From positions 1,065,501-1,129,500 of the forward strand of contig JADJBR010000009.1 of assembly GCA_016703645.1 (NCBI GenBank): DNA of 64,000 bases, given 5' to 3'. Source of the stretch: Zoogloea sp. GTDB taxonomy: Bacteria; Pseudomonadota; Gammaproteobacteria; Burkholderiales; Rhodocyclaceae. The notes beneath the pieces are model-generated. The model was not told the origin of the DNA and made no database searches. It worked only from the letters and a program-made list of their open reading frames with translations. A program made the position numbers and the translations under genes. Shown here in pieces: positions 38,193 through 48,788 of the stretch. Positions within the stretch are counted from its first letter, which is position 1. Each line of letters starts with the position of its first letter.

Positions 38193-41131
38193 CCGCTCTG
38201 ACCGCAATCCACGCGCAGGGTTTCGAATTCAGCTGCCGGAACAGCGCGGGAGAACAGGAAGCCCTGGGCATAGTCGCAGCCGATCTGACGCAGCAGGTCG
38301 CGCTGCAGTTCCGTCTCGACGCCTTCGGCGACCACCTTCAGGCCAAGCTTGTGGGCCATCACGACGATGGCCTCGCAGAGGGCGAAATCGGCGCCTTCGG
38401 GGGCCAGGTTGCGGGTGAAGGACTGGTCGATCTTGAGGATGTCGATGTCGAACTTCTTGAGGTAGGACAGGGATGAGTAACCGGTGCCGAAATCGTCGAT
38501 GGCCACGCCGATACCGGCGTCGCGGAAGCGCAGCAGGGTGTCACGGATGCCCGGGTCGGTGCCCATCAGCAGGCCTTCGGTGATCTCGATCACCAGGCTG
38601 CTGCCGGGCAGGCCCGCAGCCTGCAGGGTGTCGATCCAGCGCAGGAAGGTCTGCTCGCCGGAATTGAACTGCACGGGCGAGATGTTGATGCTGACCTGGA
38701 AGTCCGGGCCGAGGATGCCGCGCCAGCGCAGGGTCTGGTGCAGGACCTGTTCGAAGACCCATTCGCCCAGTTCGTGGATGGTGCCGGTGTCCTCGGCGAT
38801 GGGGATGAAGGTGGCCGGGCTGACGAAGCCCTGGGTGGCATGCTTCCAGCGGATCAGGGCTTCGGCCTTGGTGATGCGGCCGCTGTCCAGTTCGACGATA
38901 GGCTGGTAGTACACCTCCATCTGACCGGCGTCCAGGGCCCGCCGCAGTTCGCCGGCCAGGCGCACGCGCATCTCGGCGCTCTCCTGCAGGGCCCGGGTGA
39001 AGAAGCGGAAGCAGCCGCGTCCCGCATCCTTGGCCAGGTACATGGCCTGATCGGCGTGCTTGATGAGTTCGCTGATGCTGGTGCCGTCGGCCGGGTAGAT
39101 GGCGATGCCGATGCTGGCCGAGACGAAGTGCTCGCTGCCATTGAGGTCGAAGGGGGCCGAGAGCTGGTCGATCACATCCTGGGCGATGCGCCCGATATCG
39201 GTGCCCCCATTCAGCTCCGACAGGATCACCATGAACTCGTCGCCACCCAGCCGTGCCACCGTATCGTAATCGCGCACGCTCTGACGGATGCGGCTGGCCG
39301 CTTCGACGAGGAGCATGTCGCCGGCCTCGTGGCCCTGGGTTTCATTCACCTCCTTGAAGCGGTCCAGGTCGATGAAGAGCAGGCCGATCACCGTTTCGTC
39401 CCGCTGGGCCTTTTTGATCTCCCGCTCCAGGCGGTCGTTGAAGAGACGCCGGTTGGGTAGCTGGGTGAGGTGGTCGTAGTTGGCCTGGGTCCAGATCAGG
39501 TTGTCGGCCTTCTTCTTCTCGGTGATGTCGGAGAACAGGATGACCCGCCGGTGCACGCCGTCGTCGCGGAAAACGGTGCTCACGGTGATCCAGGCAATGA
39601 AGTTGCTCCCATCGGCCCGCCGGCTGCATATCTCGCCCTGCCAGCGGCCGCTGGATTTGACGGCGGCCCACAATTCCCGGTAAGAGTCCTCGTCGAGCTG
39701 ATCGCACTGGAGCAGCCGGGGCTCCCGCCCGGCCATGTCGCCATGGCGATAGCCGGTGATCTCGCAGAAAGCCGGGTTGATCGTCAGGACGCGGTTCTCG
39801 GCGTCGGTGATCATGACCGCTTCGGACGTGTTGGCGAAGACCGTGGCGGCGAGGTGCAGTTGCTCTTCGGCCATGACCCGTTCGGTCACATCCCGGTTGG
39901 TGCCGCGGGTACCCAGGAAGCGCCCGCGTGCATCGATCACCGGCTGGCACATGTGTTCTATCCAGCGCTCGGAGCCGTCGCGGGCGCGGATGCGGAAGGG
40001 GGTGAGGCGATGGCCGCCCGGGGTGACCACCTTTTCGTCGTGGCCCAGCCAGATGGGCAGATCTTCCGGATGGATGATCTTGCGCATCAGGTCCGGGTCG
40101 CCGATGAAGTCCACCGGGCCGTAGCCCGAGACATCCTGACAGGCGGGCGAGATGTAAAGGTAATAGCCGTGGGGGTCCACCCAGTATTCCCAGTTGGGCG
40201 AGTACTCGGCCAGGATGCGATATTTCTCCTTGCTCTCGGCAAGGGCTTCGTTGGCTTCCTGGATGGAGGCCATGCGCTCGTCCACCAGGTCTTCGAGGGA
40301 GCGCTGCAGGCGGCTCAGGTCCAGGTGGGTGCGCACCCGGGCGCGGACTTCGTCAATGTCGAAGGGCTTGGTGATGTAGTCGGCCGCGCCAATGGAAAAG
40401 CCCTGGACTTTGTCCACCACGCTGTCCACCACGGTGACGAAGATCACCGGGATGCGGCTGCCCACTGGGCTGCTCTTGATGCGGCGGCAAACTTCGTAGC
40501 CATCCATCTCCGGCATGATGATGTCAAGCAACACCAGGTCCGGCGGGCTGCTGCCGGTTGCCAGTTCCACGGCCCTGCTGCCATTGGGGGCCACCATGAT
40601 GCGGTATTCGTCCTGGAGGGCGGTGGCCAGGCCGTGGAGGTTCTCGGGGATGTCGTCCACCAGCAGCAGGGCGGGTTTGTCCTGGCGCAGCAGGGCTTCG
40701 GCACCCAGCCCGACCGCACTGCGGCGGCGGTGGCGGCGTAGCTCCAGCTGGTTGTTGACGCGCAGCAGGAGCAGTTCGGGGTTGATCGGCTTGGTTACGT
40801 AGTCGGCGGCACCCAGGCGCAGCCCGACCGCCTCGTCGGCGGTTTCGGCCAGGGCCGTGACGAAGATCACCGGGATGTCCGCGGTGACCGGGTCGGACTT
40901 GAGGCGGTGCAGGACTTCGTAGCCGTCCATCCCGGGCATGCGGATGTCGAGCAGGATCAGGTCGGGTACGGGCTGGCGTGCGGCCAGTTCCAGCGCCTTG
41001 GGACCGTTGGTGGCGACGATGATGGCAAAGTCGTTACGGAGGATGCCAACCAGGATGTGCAGGTTCTCGCTGACGTCATCAACGACGAGAATCCGTGGCT
41101 TGGTCTTGTCCGGTGTGGGGGTGTCGCTCAT
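38171..41131 (-). CDS. Dual-receiver PAS-PAS-GGDEF-EAL c-di-GMP enzyme
   Basis: In this 986-residue protein two receiver domains (about residues 12-130 and 155-275; phospho-Asp in [16 protein letters not shown] and [16 protein letters not shown]) are followed by two PAS domains (about 305-420, 425-545), GGDEF (about 550-715) and EAL (about 725-975). The cyclase motif is intact (RLGGDEF near 629), and an inhibitory I-site RDYD lies five residues before it. The EAL motifs [15 protein letters not shown] and AEGVET are also intact. There is no membrane segment, so it is a cytoplasmic output for the hybrid kinase it overlaps by 4 bp (ATGA). The final residues and stop come from a repeat. Confidence 0.95.
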   Translation of the reverse strand: MSDTPTPDKTKPRILVVDDVSENLHILVGILRNDFAIIVATNGPKALELAARQPVPDLILLDIRMPGMDGYEVLHRLKSDPVTADIPVIFVTALAETADEAVGLRLGAADYVTKPINPELLLLRVNNQLELRRHRRRSAVGLGAEALLRQDKPALLLVDDIPENLHGLATALQDEYRIMVAPNGSRAVELATGSSPPDLVLLDIIMPEMDGYEVCRRIKSSPVGSRIPVIFVTVVDSVVDKVQGFSIGAADYITKPFDIDEVRARVRTHLDLSRLQRSLEDLVDERMASIQEANEALAESKEKYRILAEYSPNWEYWVDPHGYYLYISPACQDVSGYGPVDFIGDPDLMRKIIHPEDLPIWLGHDEKVVTPGGHRLTPFRIRARDGSERWIEHMCQPVIDARGRFLGTRGTNRDVTERVMAEEQLHLAATVFANTSEAVMITDAENRVLTINPAFCEITGYRHGDMAGREPRLLQCDQLDEDSYRELWAAVKSSGRWQGEICSRRADGSNFIAWITVSTVFRDDGVHRRVILFSDITEKKKADNLIWTQANYDHLTQLPNRRLFNDRLEREIKKAQRDETVIGLLFIDLDRFKEVNETQGHEAGDMLLVEAASRIRQSVRDYDTVARLGGDEFMVILSELNGGTDIGRIAQDVIDQLSAPFDLNGSEHFVSASIGIAIYPADGTSISELIKHADQAMYLAKDAGRGCFRFFTRALQESAEMRVRLAGELRRALDAGQMEVYYQPIVELDSGRITKAEALIRWKHATQGFVSPATFIPIAEDTGTIHELGEWVFEQVLHQTLRWRGILGPDFQVSINISPVQFNSGEQTFLRWIDTLQAAGLPGSSLVIEITEGLLMGTDPGIRDTLLRFRDAGIGVAIDDFGTGYSSLSYLKKFDIDILKIDQSFTRNLAPEGADFALCEAIVVMAHKLGLKVVAEGVETELQRDLLRQIGCDYAQGFLFSRAVPAAEFETLRVDCGQSGEGVKKL

Positions 41132-44100
41132 GTTGGTCCGACCAGTTGCGTTTTCAGGTCATTCAGCAATGCCAGTGCTTCGTCAATCTCGAACAGGTCG
41201 ATCTTCTCGGCCACATTCCGCACCTGCGTCTCCAGGGGGCTTTCGGCGATGCCGCCGCGCAGCTCGGCGAGGGTCGCCTGGGCGGCGCCGAGGTCGGTCT
41301 CCAGTTGCCCCATCAGGCGCGTCACATGGAGGGCGATCTCGGGGTCGCTGAGGGCCGTGCCCGTGCCGAGCACTGCCCGGGCGGGTGCCTCCAGGCTGTC
41401 AATGTCGTTCATGACCTTGCCCAGCAGCGTGTGCATCTCTTCCAGGGATTCGGGCTCGGGCCGGCTCATCTGCTTGAGTTGGGCGTCTATGGTGGCGATG
41501 CAGGCAAACAGTGCGTCGGCCCCGATATTGCCACAGACGCCCTTGAGGGCGTGGCAGTACTCTTCGGCAGGCCGCAAGGCCCCTTCGGTGAGCAGATTGG
41601 TGAGCTTCTCGACGGCATCGCCGTAACGGGCTCGGAAGCGCCGCAACTGTTTTCGGTACGCCTCGGCATCGCCGCCGATGCGGTGTATGGCGCGGGCGGT
41701 ATCGAGGTTTGTAAGCGCGTGCAGATCATCGGGCAGGGCGTCAGGAAGCCCGCCCGGCGCGGCCGGGTCGACGGTGATGCTCAGCCAGCGGGCCAGGGCG
41801 GCCTGCAGGCGCTCGGGTGAGACGGGCTTGGTGATGTGGTCGTTCATGCCCGCGGCCAGGCTCTGTTGTTCGTCCCGGGCCATCGCCAGGGCGGTCATGG
41901 CGATGATCGGCAGTGTGCGGAAGCGTTCGCCTCCGGCCCGCTTGCCGAGGGCGCGGATGCGCCGGCTGGCTTCCAGCCCGTCCATCACCGGCATGTGGAT
42001 GTCCATCAGCACCGCGTCGTAGTGGCGCGCCTGCACCAAGGCCAGCGCCTCCTGGCCGTTCTCGGCGCAATCCACCTCGGTGTTCATGCGATGCAGGAGT
42101 TCGGTGGCGAATTCCCGGTTGATGTCGTTGTCCTCGACCAGCAGCAGGCGCGCGCCGTGGAGGTCGCAGATGCCGCCGCGGGGACTATCGCCGGCTTTCT
42201 GTTCGAACAGGCGGCCGCGGCCAAGGCAGGTGAGCAGGGTGTCGAGCAGGATGGAGGGTGACACGGGCTTGACCAGCAGACCCGCGACGCCCGCCTGTTC
42301 GGCGGCGCGGATGACGTCCTGCCTCCCGTAGGCTGTCACCATGACCACTTTTGGCTTGGGCTGGATGGCGGGATTGGCGTGGATGCGCCGGATGACTTCA
42401 TCCCCGTTCATGGGGGGCATGCGCCAGTCCATCAGGACGACGTCGAAGGGCCGCACGCTCTTGTCCTGGAGCATGCGCATGGCACTGGCGCCATTGGAGG
42501 CGACGGCCGGCTCCAGGCCGAAGAAGCGCAACATCTCGGCCAGAATTTCACGGGACACTTCGTTGTCGTCCACGACCAGCACGCGAATGTCCTTGAGCAG
42601 AGGCCCTGCTTGCTCGACCAGCTGGCGGGGGTCCGTGCGCGCTTCCCGTGCGACCCGGAGGCGTACCGTGCAACACACGGTGGTGCCCTTGCCCGGGGAA
42701 GACTCCTCGATCCACAGGCGCCCGCCCATCAGCTCGGCCAGGTGCTTGCTGATGGCCAGCCCGAGGCCGGTGCCGCCAAAGCGGCGGGTGGTGGTCTGAT
42801 CGGCCTGGGTGAACTTCTGGAACAGGCGCTGCACCACTTCGGGCGTCATGCCGATGCCGGTGTCACGCACGGAGAAGTGCAGCACCATTTCGTCCTCGGT
42901 GCTCGACAGGCAGTGGAAGGCGAGCTCGACCTCGCCCTTCTCGGTGAACTTGATGGCGTTGTTGCACAGGTTGAGCATGACCTGGCCAAGGCGCAGGGGG
43001 TCGCCCACCAGGACCGGCGGAAGATTCACATCGTAGCGGATCAGGAATTCGATGCCCTTCTGTTCGGCCAGCAGGCCGATGGAATCCTTGAGCTGCTCCA
43101 GCACGCTGTCCAGGCCGAATTCGATGGATTCGATCTCGAGCTTGCCGGCCTCGATCTTCGAGAAGTCGAGGATGTCGTTGATGATTCCGAGCAGGGAGTG
43201 GGCAGCGCCCTGGGCTTTGGACAGATAGTTGTGGAGGCTGGGGCTCAGTTCAGCGTTGAGGGCCAGGTAAAGCATGCCGATGATGGCGTTCATCGGCGTG
43301 CGGATCTCATGGCTCATGGTGGCCAGGAAGTCCGACTTCATGCGCGAGGCTTCCTCCGCCAGGGTCTTGGCGCGGATCATTTCCTCCAGCGCATCCCGTT
43401 CGGCCGTGATGTCTTCGATGACACCCACCATGCCCCGATCCGGATCGCCCGGGTCGATCACCCGGCGCGACAGGCGCACCCAGAAGCGATGGCCGTCCCT
43501 GGCCCGCACGGGCATGTCGCGGCGCAGGGTTTCGCCGCGGGCGAGCCTGTCGGCGTCGTCGCCATCGAGTTCCGCCGCGGGGTCATCCGGGTCGGCGAGC
43601 CAGATGCGGGCGGGCTGCCCGATCTGCTCACCGGGGGGGTAGCCGAAGAGCTCGTCCAGGCGCCGGTTGCTGTGCACGATGAGGCCGCCGCGGAGAAGGA
43701 CGATGCCGACGCTGGCCGAGTCGAACAGGGCCTGCAGCTCGGCGGTACGTTCGGCCACGCGCTGTTCAAGGCGCTCGTTGGTGGCTTTCAGTTCGCTCTC
43801 GTTGTCGGACAGGCGTCGATTGGTGGTGAGCAAGGCCTGGTTGCGATCCTCGATGGCCTCCAGCATGCCGTTGAAGACCGCCACCAGGGTGCCGATCTCA
43901 TCCTTGCTCTCGGTCGCAGCACGGACGCTGTAGTCCTTGCTGACGGCGATGGTCTGCATGGTGTGCGTCAGGCGTTCGATGGGGCCCGAGACGATGCGTT
44001 GCCAGCGCGTGGCCACCATCAGGGTAAGCGCTGCCGTGACGGCGGCAATCAGGCCGGCAAAGAGCAGGAAGTTCCGCCATAGCAGGTCGAGCTCCCGGAA

Positions 44101-44547
44101 GCTGGCGCGGATGAACACCGTGCCGATGGCCGTGCCGCCTTCCATCACCGGCTCCCGCAGATGCAGGTACCCGTCCACCACGTCGGCCTGGCTGCCCCCA
44201 GCCTGCAGGGCAGGGAAGTTGAAGGCGCTTTCCTCGCCGCTGTCGTAGCGGGCAAACACCTTCCCTTCGGCGTCATAGAGACAGGCGGCGGTGATCGGCC
44301 GCTTGACCTTGAGGGCGCCGAGGGTCTCGATGGCGACCTTGTCGTCGTTGAAGATCAGGGCCGCGGTGCTGCGGTCGGCGACGATGCGGGCGAGGGAAGA
44401 GAGGTCGCGCACCAGCTCTTCCTTGACCCGCATCCGCTCGTAGACGATGAAGCCTGCGGCCTGGATCAGCAGTGCCGCCAGGCTGGTGATGACGATGATC
44501 ATCACCAACTTGGTCTTGATCTGCATGCCGTCGAAGAAGCTGCGCAT
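41128..44547 (-). CDS. Hybrid sensor histidine kinase (BarA-like: HAMP, PAS, HisKA, HATPase, REC, REC, Hpt)
   Basis: The protein is 1139 residues from ATG 44547, 11 bp after the YfiR stop; the longer ORF to 44796 runs into that gene. It has TM1 (about 8-32), a periplasmic domain, TM2 (about 163-185), HAMP and PAS (about 285-400). HisKA ([12 protein letters not shown], His near 416), HATPase ([18 protein letters not shown]) and two receivers ([14 protein letters not shown] and [14 protein letters not shown]) follow. An Hpt domain ([12 protein letters not shown], His near 1002) ends the phosphorelay. The phosphate could pass to the receivers of the coupled GGDEF/EAL protein. The periplasmic YfiR-like protein encoded before it is the likely signal partner. 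Confidence 0.94.
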   Translation of the reverse strand: MRSFFDGMQIKTKLVMIIVITSLAALLIQAAGFIVYERMRVKEELVRDLSSLARIVADRSTAALIFNDDKVAIETLGALKVKRPITAACLYDAEGKVFARYDSGEESAFNFPALQAGGSQADVVDGYLHLREPVMEGGTAIGTVFIRASFRELDLLWRNFLLFAGLIAAVTAALTLMVATRWQRIVSGPIERLTHTMQTIAVSKDYSVRAATESKDEIGTLVAVFNGMLEAIEDRNQALLTTNRRLSDNESELKATNERLEQRVAERTAELQALFDSASVGIVLLRGGLIVHSNRRLDELFGYPPGEQIGQPARIWLADPDDPAAELDGDDADRLARGETLRRDMPVRARDGHRFWVRLSRRVIDPGDPDRGMVGVIEDITAERDALEEMIRAKTLAEEASRMKSDFLATMSHEIRTPMNAIIGMLYLALNAELSPSLHNYLSKAQGAAHSLLGIINDILDFSKIEAGKLEIESIEFGLDSVLEQLKDSIGLLAEQKGIEFLIRYDVNLPPVLVGDPLRLGQVMLNLCNNAIKFTEKGEVELAFHCLSSTEDEMVLHFSVRDTGIGMTPEVVQRLFQKFTQADQTTTRRFGGTGLGLAISKHLAELMGGRLWIEESSPGKGTTVCCTVRLRVAREARTDPRQLVEQAGPLLKDIRVLVVDDNEVSREILAEMLRFFGLEPAVASNGASAMRMLQDKSVRPFDVVLMDWRMPPMNGDEVIRRIHANPAIQPKPKVVMVTAYGRQDVIRAAEQAGVAGLLVKPVSPSILLDTLLTCLGRGRLFEQKAGDSPRGGICDLHGARLLLVEDNDINREFATELLHRMNTEVDCAENGQEALALVQARHYDAVLMDIHMPVMDGLEASRRIRALGKRAGGERFRTLPIIAMTALAMARDEQQSLAAGMNDHITKPVSPERLQAALARWLSITVDPAAPGGLPDALPDDLHALTNLDTARAIHRIGGDAEAYRKQLRRFRARYGDAVEKLTNLLTEGALRPAEEYCHALKGVCGNIGADALFACIATIDAQLKQMSRPEPESLEEMHTLLGKVMNDIDSLEAPARAVLGTGTALSDPEIALHVTRLMGQLETDLGAAQATLAELRGGIAESPLETQVRNVAEKIDLFEIDEALALLNDLKTQLVGPT

Positions 44548-44558
44548 GGCCGTCGGGC

Positions 44559-45107
44559 TCAGGGCACGGTCCGCGCCAGCTCGAGGAGCTTGGCGCTGAT
44601 CCGCAGGTTGGCACTGCGGGCCGCATCGGGGTTGATCTCGAGCTTGATCTTGCCGCCCTCCGGGTAGAGTCCGACGATGCCCCCGCCACGGGCAAAGCCG
44701 TCCTGGTCGCTGACCGTCAGCACGGCCTGCCCGCGCAGCTTGGCTTGCAGTTCGGGCCAGCGCCGGTCGGGACGCCCCAGGTAGAGCACCTGGCACTGGG
44801 ATGGGTCGAAGCTGCCATCGTTATCGACCTTCAGGGCGCGGTCCTTGATCTGCTTGCCGGCCAGGTCACCGAGCAGCAGGGTGACGCCATCGCTTCCCGC
44901 CACGCACAGGTGCAGCGTGTCGGCGGGGAGGTTCGGCCAATCAACGAACTTGATGATGTGAAAGACATAGGCGGCCTTGATCTTCGCTTCGAGTTCGCCC
45001 GGAGGTGCCGCATGGAGGGGCATCACACCGGCGACCAGAAAGGCGAGCCCGCACCGACGCAGGCGGAGCAGGAGGGAGGGGCCGGTGCGCGGTGCGCGGT
45101 GCTTCAT
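44559..45107 (-). CDS. YfiR family (DUF4154) periplasmic protein
   Basis: The 182-residue precursor from ATG 45107 has a basic signal region and cleavage near PLHA. The DUF4154 signature is clear: [19 protein letters not shown], then [34 protein letters not shown] and [16 protein letters not shown]. In Pseudomonas, YfiR sits in the periplasm and restrains a membrane diguanylate cyclase (YfiN). Here no YfiN or YfiB is adjacent; instead a hybrid kinase and a GGDEF/EAL protein follow, with a TonB receptor upstream. Confidence 0.93.
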   Translation of the reverse strand: MKHRAPRTGPSLLLRLRRCGLAFLVAGVMPLHAAPPGELEAKIKAAYVFHIIKFVDWPNLPADTLHLCVAGSDGVTLLLGDLAGKQIKDRALKVDNDGSFDPSQCQVLYLGRPDRRWPELQAKLRGQAVLTVSDQDGFARGGGIVGLYPEGGKIKLEINPDAARSANLRISAKLLELARTVP

Positions 45108-45129
45108 CGCTGCGGGCGTATGGCGTCGC

Positions 45130-47181
45130 TCAGTAGCGGACGTCCACACCGACAAAGGCGTTGAAACCGGGGTCGCGGAAATCGAAGGGCATGCGGTATT
45201 GCCGGTCGGTCAGATTGTTCAGATCCAGGGTGAGGCGGACCTCATGGCGGGTATTGTGGATCAGATCCGTGTAAAGGCGTGCATTGACCAGCCCGAAGTG
45301 CCCGAAGGCCTGGCGGCCGCCGCGGGAGGTGCTGTCGTAGTAGCGCCCGATCCAGTGGTAATAGGCCGAGGCGCGGATGTTGCCGGGAAGGCGCAGGGAT
45401 AGCCCGGCATTGGCCAGCTCGGCGGGTGCAAAGGGGATCTCGGTGCCATCGTGGTCGGCGCTGCTCGGATCCTTGACGCGGGTGTGGGTCCGGGTCAGGT
45501 TGGCAAAGAGGCTGAAGTCCGGCGAGGGTGCATAGCGGGCATCCAGTTCGAAGCCCAGGGCACGGGCGCTGCCGGCGTTCTCGGAGCGGACCTGGGACGG
45601 GGCGGCATTGACGATGTTGGTGACGATGGCGTCGCCAATGGTGTTGAGGAAGCCGCGCACATCGACGGCCAGCGCGCGGGTGGGCTGCCAGGCCATGCCC
45701 AGGTCGCGGCCAATGCCGCTTTCGGGCCGGAGCCCGGGGTTGGGCAGCTCGCCGCTGGTGGCCGGCGACGAAACCGTGCCGCCGATCTGCTTGGCTGCCG
45801 GCGCCATGAAGCTGGAGCCGGCGTTGGCGTAGAAGGCCAGCTCGGGCGCCATGTTGTAGCGGGTGCCCAGGCTCCACAGGTTCTTGCTCCAGCGCGCGGA
45901 GGTCGTGGCGGGGATATTGCCGCCGAGCAGCGCATAGTCGTGCTCGAGGGTGTTGCGCCGCACGCCGCCGCGCAGGATCCACTGTTCGAGCTGGATTTTT
46001 TCCTGGATGAAGTAGCCGGTGGAGCGGGCCTGGGCCCGATTCTCCGCCGTGACCCCGGCCGCCGGGCGGCGGACGTCGGTTTCGTAGTCCACCCATTGGG
46101 CATCCACACCCAACGTGAGCAAGGCCCCTTGACCATGGCGATGGCTGAGGGTCAGATCGAGGGGGCGGATCGTCTGGCGGGTGTTCTCGTTGTTCACGAG
46201 CGCCAGGCTGGCGGGAAAGGCATCGTTGGCGAAATTGCGATCGTAGCGCCGCTCGCCGTACTTGAGCTGGAGATGCCAGTTGGTGGCGAAGGTGTTGTTG
46301 TAAGCGAGGTTGAGCGTGTCGTAATGGTGTCCGAAATCCCGGTTGGGGCGGCCCATGTTGCCCTGATGGAAGGTGTGCTGGTAATACAGGGACAGGGTGT
46401 GGTCCGGTCGGTCGAGGGCTTGATTGAGCTTGAGGAAGAACTTGTCCTTCTCATAGCGTGGCGACTGGGTGGTCTGCAGCCACGAGCCGGGCAGGCCGTA
46501 GGGTGTGTAGTCGCTGCGCTCGTGCCCGGCGCTCAGGATGTAGCTGAGGTGGCCGGTCTTGCCCTGGGTGTAGGCACTGCCGCCAAAGGTGGCCCAGGCT
46601 CCTGCGCCTGCACTGAAACGGGTCAGCGGTGTGTCGATCCGGTCCTTGAGGACGAAGTTGGTGGTGCCGGCCAGGGGTGTCTGGTTGCCCACGAAGTCCA
46701 TCGACAGGTAGTTGGAATACAGCACCGAGGCCGGCCCCTTGTGCACCTCGACGCGCTCGATGGCGGCGCTGTCGAGGCTCATGGCGTCGACAAAGGCATC
46801 AATGGGCAGGCCGTCAAGGAGGTAACTGTTGTACTTGGGGCCCAGCCCGGCGTAAGACCCCCAGTTGGCGTCGTTGCGCGACAGGACGTTCACGAACTGC
46901 CCCGAGGTGTGGCGCATCAGCTCGGCGAGGTTGCGGTTGGGGGTGGGCAGGCGCTCGATTTCCTCGCTGCGCAGGACGACAATGCGCTGGGTCACCGTAT
47001 CGGCGGATTGCCCCAGCTTGGTGTCCGTCACCACCAGATTGCCCAGTTGTTCGAGGCTGGTGACCTCCACAAAGCCGGCCAGGGGCAGGTTCTCGATGGC
47101 TGCCGCGTCCCGCGAAACCGGGTTCGCCGACGCAAAGGCGGGCATCAGGAGCAGGGCGGGGGCGATTCGGGGGAATATCAT
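45130..47181 (-). CDS. TonB-dependent outer-membrane receptor
   Basis: In the 683-residue precursor (ATG 47181; signal peptide ending FASA) a plug domain (about residues 50-170, with RNLAELMRHTSGQFVNV and SAAIERVEVHKGPASVLY) is followed by a 22-strand barrel ending in the aromatic VGVDVRY. These are features of siderophore or cobalamin/metal receptors. It leads an operon with YfiR, the hybrid kinase and the dual-receiver GGDEF/EAL protein (22-bp gap to YfiR), which suggests that ligand uptake or occupancy is linked to c-di-GMP signalling. No FecR-type signalling extension is visible at its N-terminus. The ligand is unknown. Confidence 0.92.
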   Translation of the reverse strand: MIFPRIAPALLLMPAFASANPVSRDAAAIENLPLAGFVEVTSLEQLGNLVVTDTKLGQSADTVTQRIVVLRSEEIERLPTPNRNLAELMRHTSGQFVNVLSRNDANWGSYAGLGPKYNSYLLDGLPIDAFVDAMSLDSAAIERVEVHKGPASVLYSNYLSMDFVGNQTPLAGTTNFVLKDRIDTPLTRFSAGAGAWATFGGSAYTQGKTGHLSYILSAGHERSDYTPYGLPGSWLQTTQSPRYEKDKFFLKLNQALDRPDHTLSLYYQHTFHQGNMGRPNRDFGHHYDTLNLAYNNTFATNWHLQLKYGERRYDRNFANDAFPASLALVNNENTRQTIRPLDLTLSHRHGQGALLTLGVDAQWVDYETDVRRPAAGVTAENRAQARSTGYFIQEKIQLEQWILRGGVRRNTLEHDYALLGGNIPATTSARWSKNLWSLGTRYNMAPELAFYANAGSSFMAPAAKQIGGTVSSPATSGELPNPGLRPESGIGRDLGMAWQPTRALAVDVRGFLNTIGDAIVTNIVNAAPSQVRSENAGSARALGFELDARYAPSPDFSLFANLTRTHTRVKDPSSADHDGTEIPFAPAELANAGLSLRLPGNIRASAYYHWIGRYYDSTSRGGRQAFGHFGLVNARLYTDLIHNTRHEVRLTLDLNNLTDRQYRMPFDFRDPGFNAFVGVDVRY

Positions 47182-47276
47182 CCTTGCGTACACGGCCTGC
47201 AACAGGCATTCGGTAGGTTGGAAAACGTCGCGAAACAAAATGTGACAATGACTGCCAAATCTTATCTGGGTATGAA

Positions 47277-48326
47277 ATGAAGATCAAACCAAGGTCCTTG
47301 CGTTTTCTGGCAGCCATCGGTGCTGCCTGCTGGCTCGCGACCCCCTCCCAGGCGATGGGTGCCAACGGGTTGCCGGCCTGCTTTGGCGAGGTCCAGCCCC
47401 TGGCTGTGTCCAGTCAGATGCCCTATGCGCTGGTGACGGTGGACGGGCGTCAGGGCTATTTCGTGCTCGATTTCGGCGCCACCTTCAGCACCATCGTGCC
47501 CCAGGCCTTCTTCGGTCAGCAGAAGCCCCGGCCTGCTCCCGGTACCATTGACCGCTATGACGACTTCAGCTTCTTCGGCGCCTGGGGGCAGGTACGCCTT
47601 CCCCCGGGGGGGCAGACCGGGCTGCTCGGCAGCGTGCCCCAGGCCGGAATCATCGGGACCGATTTCCTGGCGTCCCACATCTACACCCTGGACTACCCCG
47701 AGGGTCGCCTCCATCGCGCCCGGCAGGGGGCCTTCTGTGCCGACGATGCGCTGGAGGCAGCCGGTTTCCTGGCCCTGAGTACCCGTGACTACTATGCCGA
47801 CAGCACGGGACGACTCAGCTGCCCACGGGCAGGCAGCCCCGCCTGCCCCAACGTTCCCGCGGTGCCGATCCGCATCGGCCCGGTGGAGGCCGTGGCCCAG
47901 CTGGACACCGGCTATGACGACGGTGCCCAGCCCCTCTCGGTCAATATCAACGTGGCGCTTTTCGAGGCCCTGGGCCGGGCGGGCATCCGGCTCCAGCCGC
48001 GGCCGGAGATCTCCCTGCAGCTCACAACCTGCCAGCCTGGCGTAAGCGAAGCGGTGGATGCCTGGCGCCTGCCGCCGGGGGTGGCACTGGGCTTCGTGGG
48101 GCCGTCGGGTCGGGTGGTGCGCAGCGAGCCCGACGTGACCCTCTTCGTCAAACGCACGCCACCGGCTGCCCGGGTGTGCGGGGGCATCGGCACCTGGCCG
48201 CAGCCGGCCGCCCAGCTAGGGGCGTCCTTCTTTGCCTCCGGGGCACTGGTCGTCGATCCCTTCTCGGCAAGGGTATGGTTCCGCCTTCCGGCGGCGCTCT
48301 CTTCCTCGCAGCGTGGCCGGCCATGA
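47277..48326 (+). CDS. Secreted retropepsin-like aspartic protease-fold protein
   Basis: The 349-residue precursor has a signal peptide ending SQAMG. Two pepsin/retropepsin-like half motifs are visible: VLDFGATFSTIV (about residues 62-73; DFGA in place of DTGA) and AQLDTGYDDGA (about 206-216; canonical DTG). A C-terminal half GASFFASGALVVDPFSARVWF follows. The first site lacks the Thr of the catalytic triplet, so activity is uncertain. It overlaps the next gene by ATGA and is divergent from the TonB operon. Located in the periplasm or on the surface. Confidence 0.7.
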   Translation: MKIKPRSLRFLAAIGAACWLATPSQAMGANGLPACFGEVQPLAVSSQMPYALVTVDGRQGYFVLDFGATFSTIVPQAFFGQQKPRPAPGTIDRYDDFSFFGAWGQVRLPPGGQTGLLGSVPQAGIIGTDFLASHIYTLDYPEGRLHRARQGAFCADDALEAAGFLALSTRDYYADSTGRLSCPRAGSPACPNVPAVPIRIGPVEAVAQLDTGYDDGAQPLSVNINVALFEALGRAGIRLQPRPEISLQLTTCQPGVSEAVDAWRLPPGVALGFVGPSGRVVRSEPDVTLFVKRTPPAARVCGGIGTWPQPAAQLGASFFASGALVVDPFSARVWFRLPAALSSSQRGRP

Positions 48327-48760
48327 CACGCAAACGGATCAAGGCCTGGCACTGGATCCTGGTCGCGGTGGCCCTGGTGTTCGTCGTCGACTGGGCCATC
48401 AAGCGGCCCGATTCCCGGGCGCGCGGCCTCAATGCCGTCCTCGAGGCCACTGCCAGCCCCGCGCTGAAAGCCTATCCCTACCCCTTCCGGGTGTTGCGCG
48501 TGAACGAAGACGGCATGGCCGTGATGGGCACGCCGCGCAACTTTGATGTGCCGGCGCGGCGGGTGATCGCCGCCCTCTACCCCGATATCGATGTAAGCAA
48601 TGCCAACAACCCGGCCTTCGTGGAAGCCCAGCAGACCCTCGCCGCACGCCAGTCCGAGGCGCGGGCCATTGTCGAAGCCCAGCCCGGCATCAAGGGCGTC
48701 AAGTGGGAGCTCGACCGGGCCTGGCTGGGCGCCCGCGGCATTGACCTGCCGCCGCCCTAG
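48323..48760 (+). CDS. Hypothetical single-pass membrane protein
   Basis: This 145-residue protein has a basic N-terminus and one membrane helix (WHWILVAVALVFVVDWAI), then a periplasmic domain containing YPYPFRVLRVNEDGMAVMGTPRNFDVP. The start at 48323 overlaps the upstream stop (ATGA), so it is translationally coupled to the retropepsin-like gene and may act with it. I do not recognise the family. The ORF could extend upstream in frame to 48176, but that would overlap the previous gene widely. Confidence 0.7.
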   Translation: MTRKRIKAWHWILVAVALVFVVDWAIKRPDSRARGLNAVLEATASPALKAYPYPFRVLRVNEDGMAVMGTPRNFDVPARRVIAALYPDIDVSNANNPAFVEAQQTLAARQSEARAIVEAQPGIKGVKWELDRAWLGARGIDLPPP

Positions 48761-48788
48761 CGGGCCGGAGGTTTGCGGGCGCTGCGGG

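Noticed and set aside
42379-44082. 567-codon plus-strand frame inside the hybrid kinase gene
   Set aside because: Antisense shadow without motifs.
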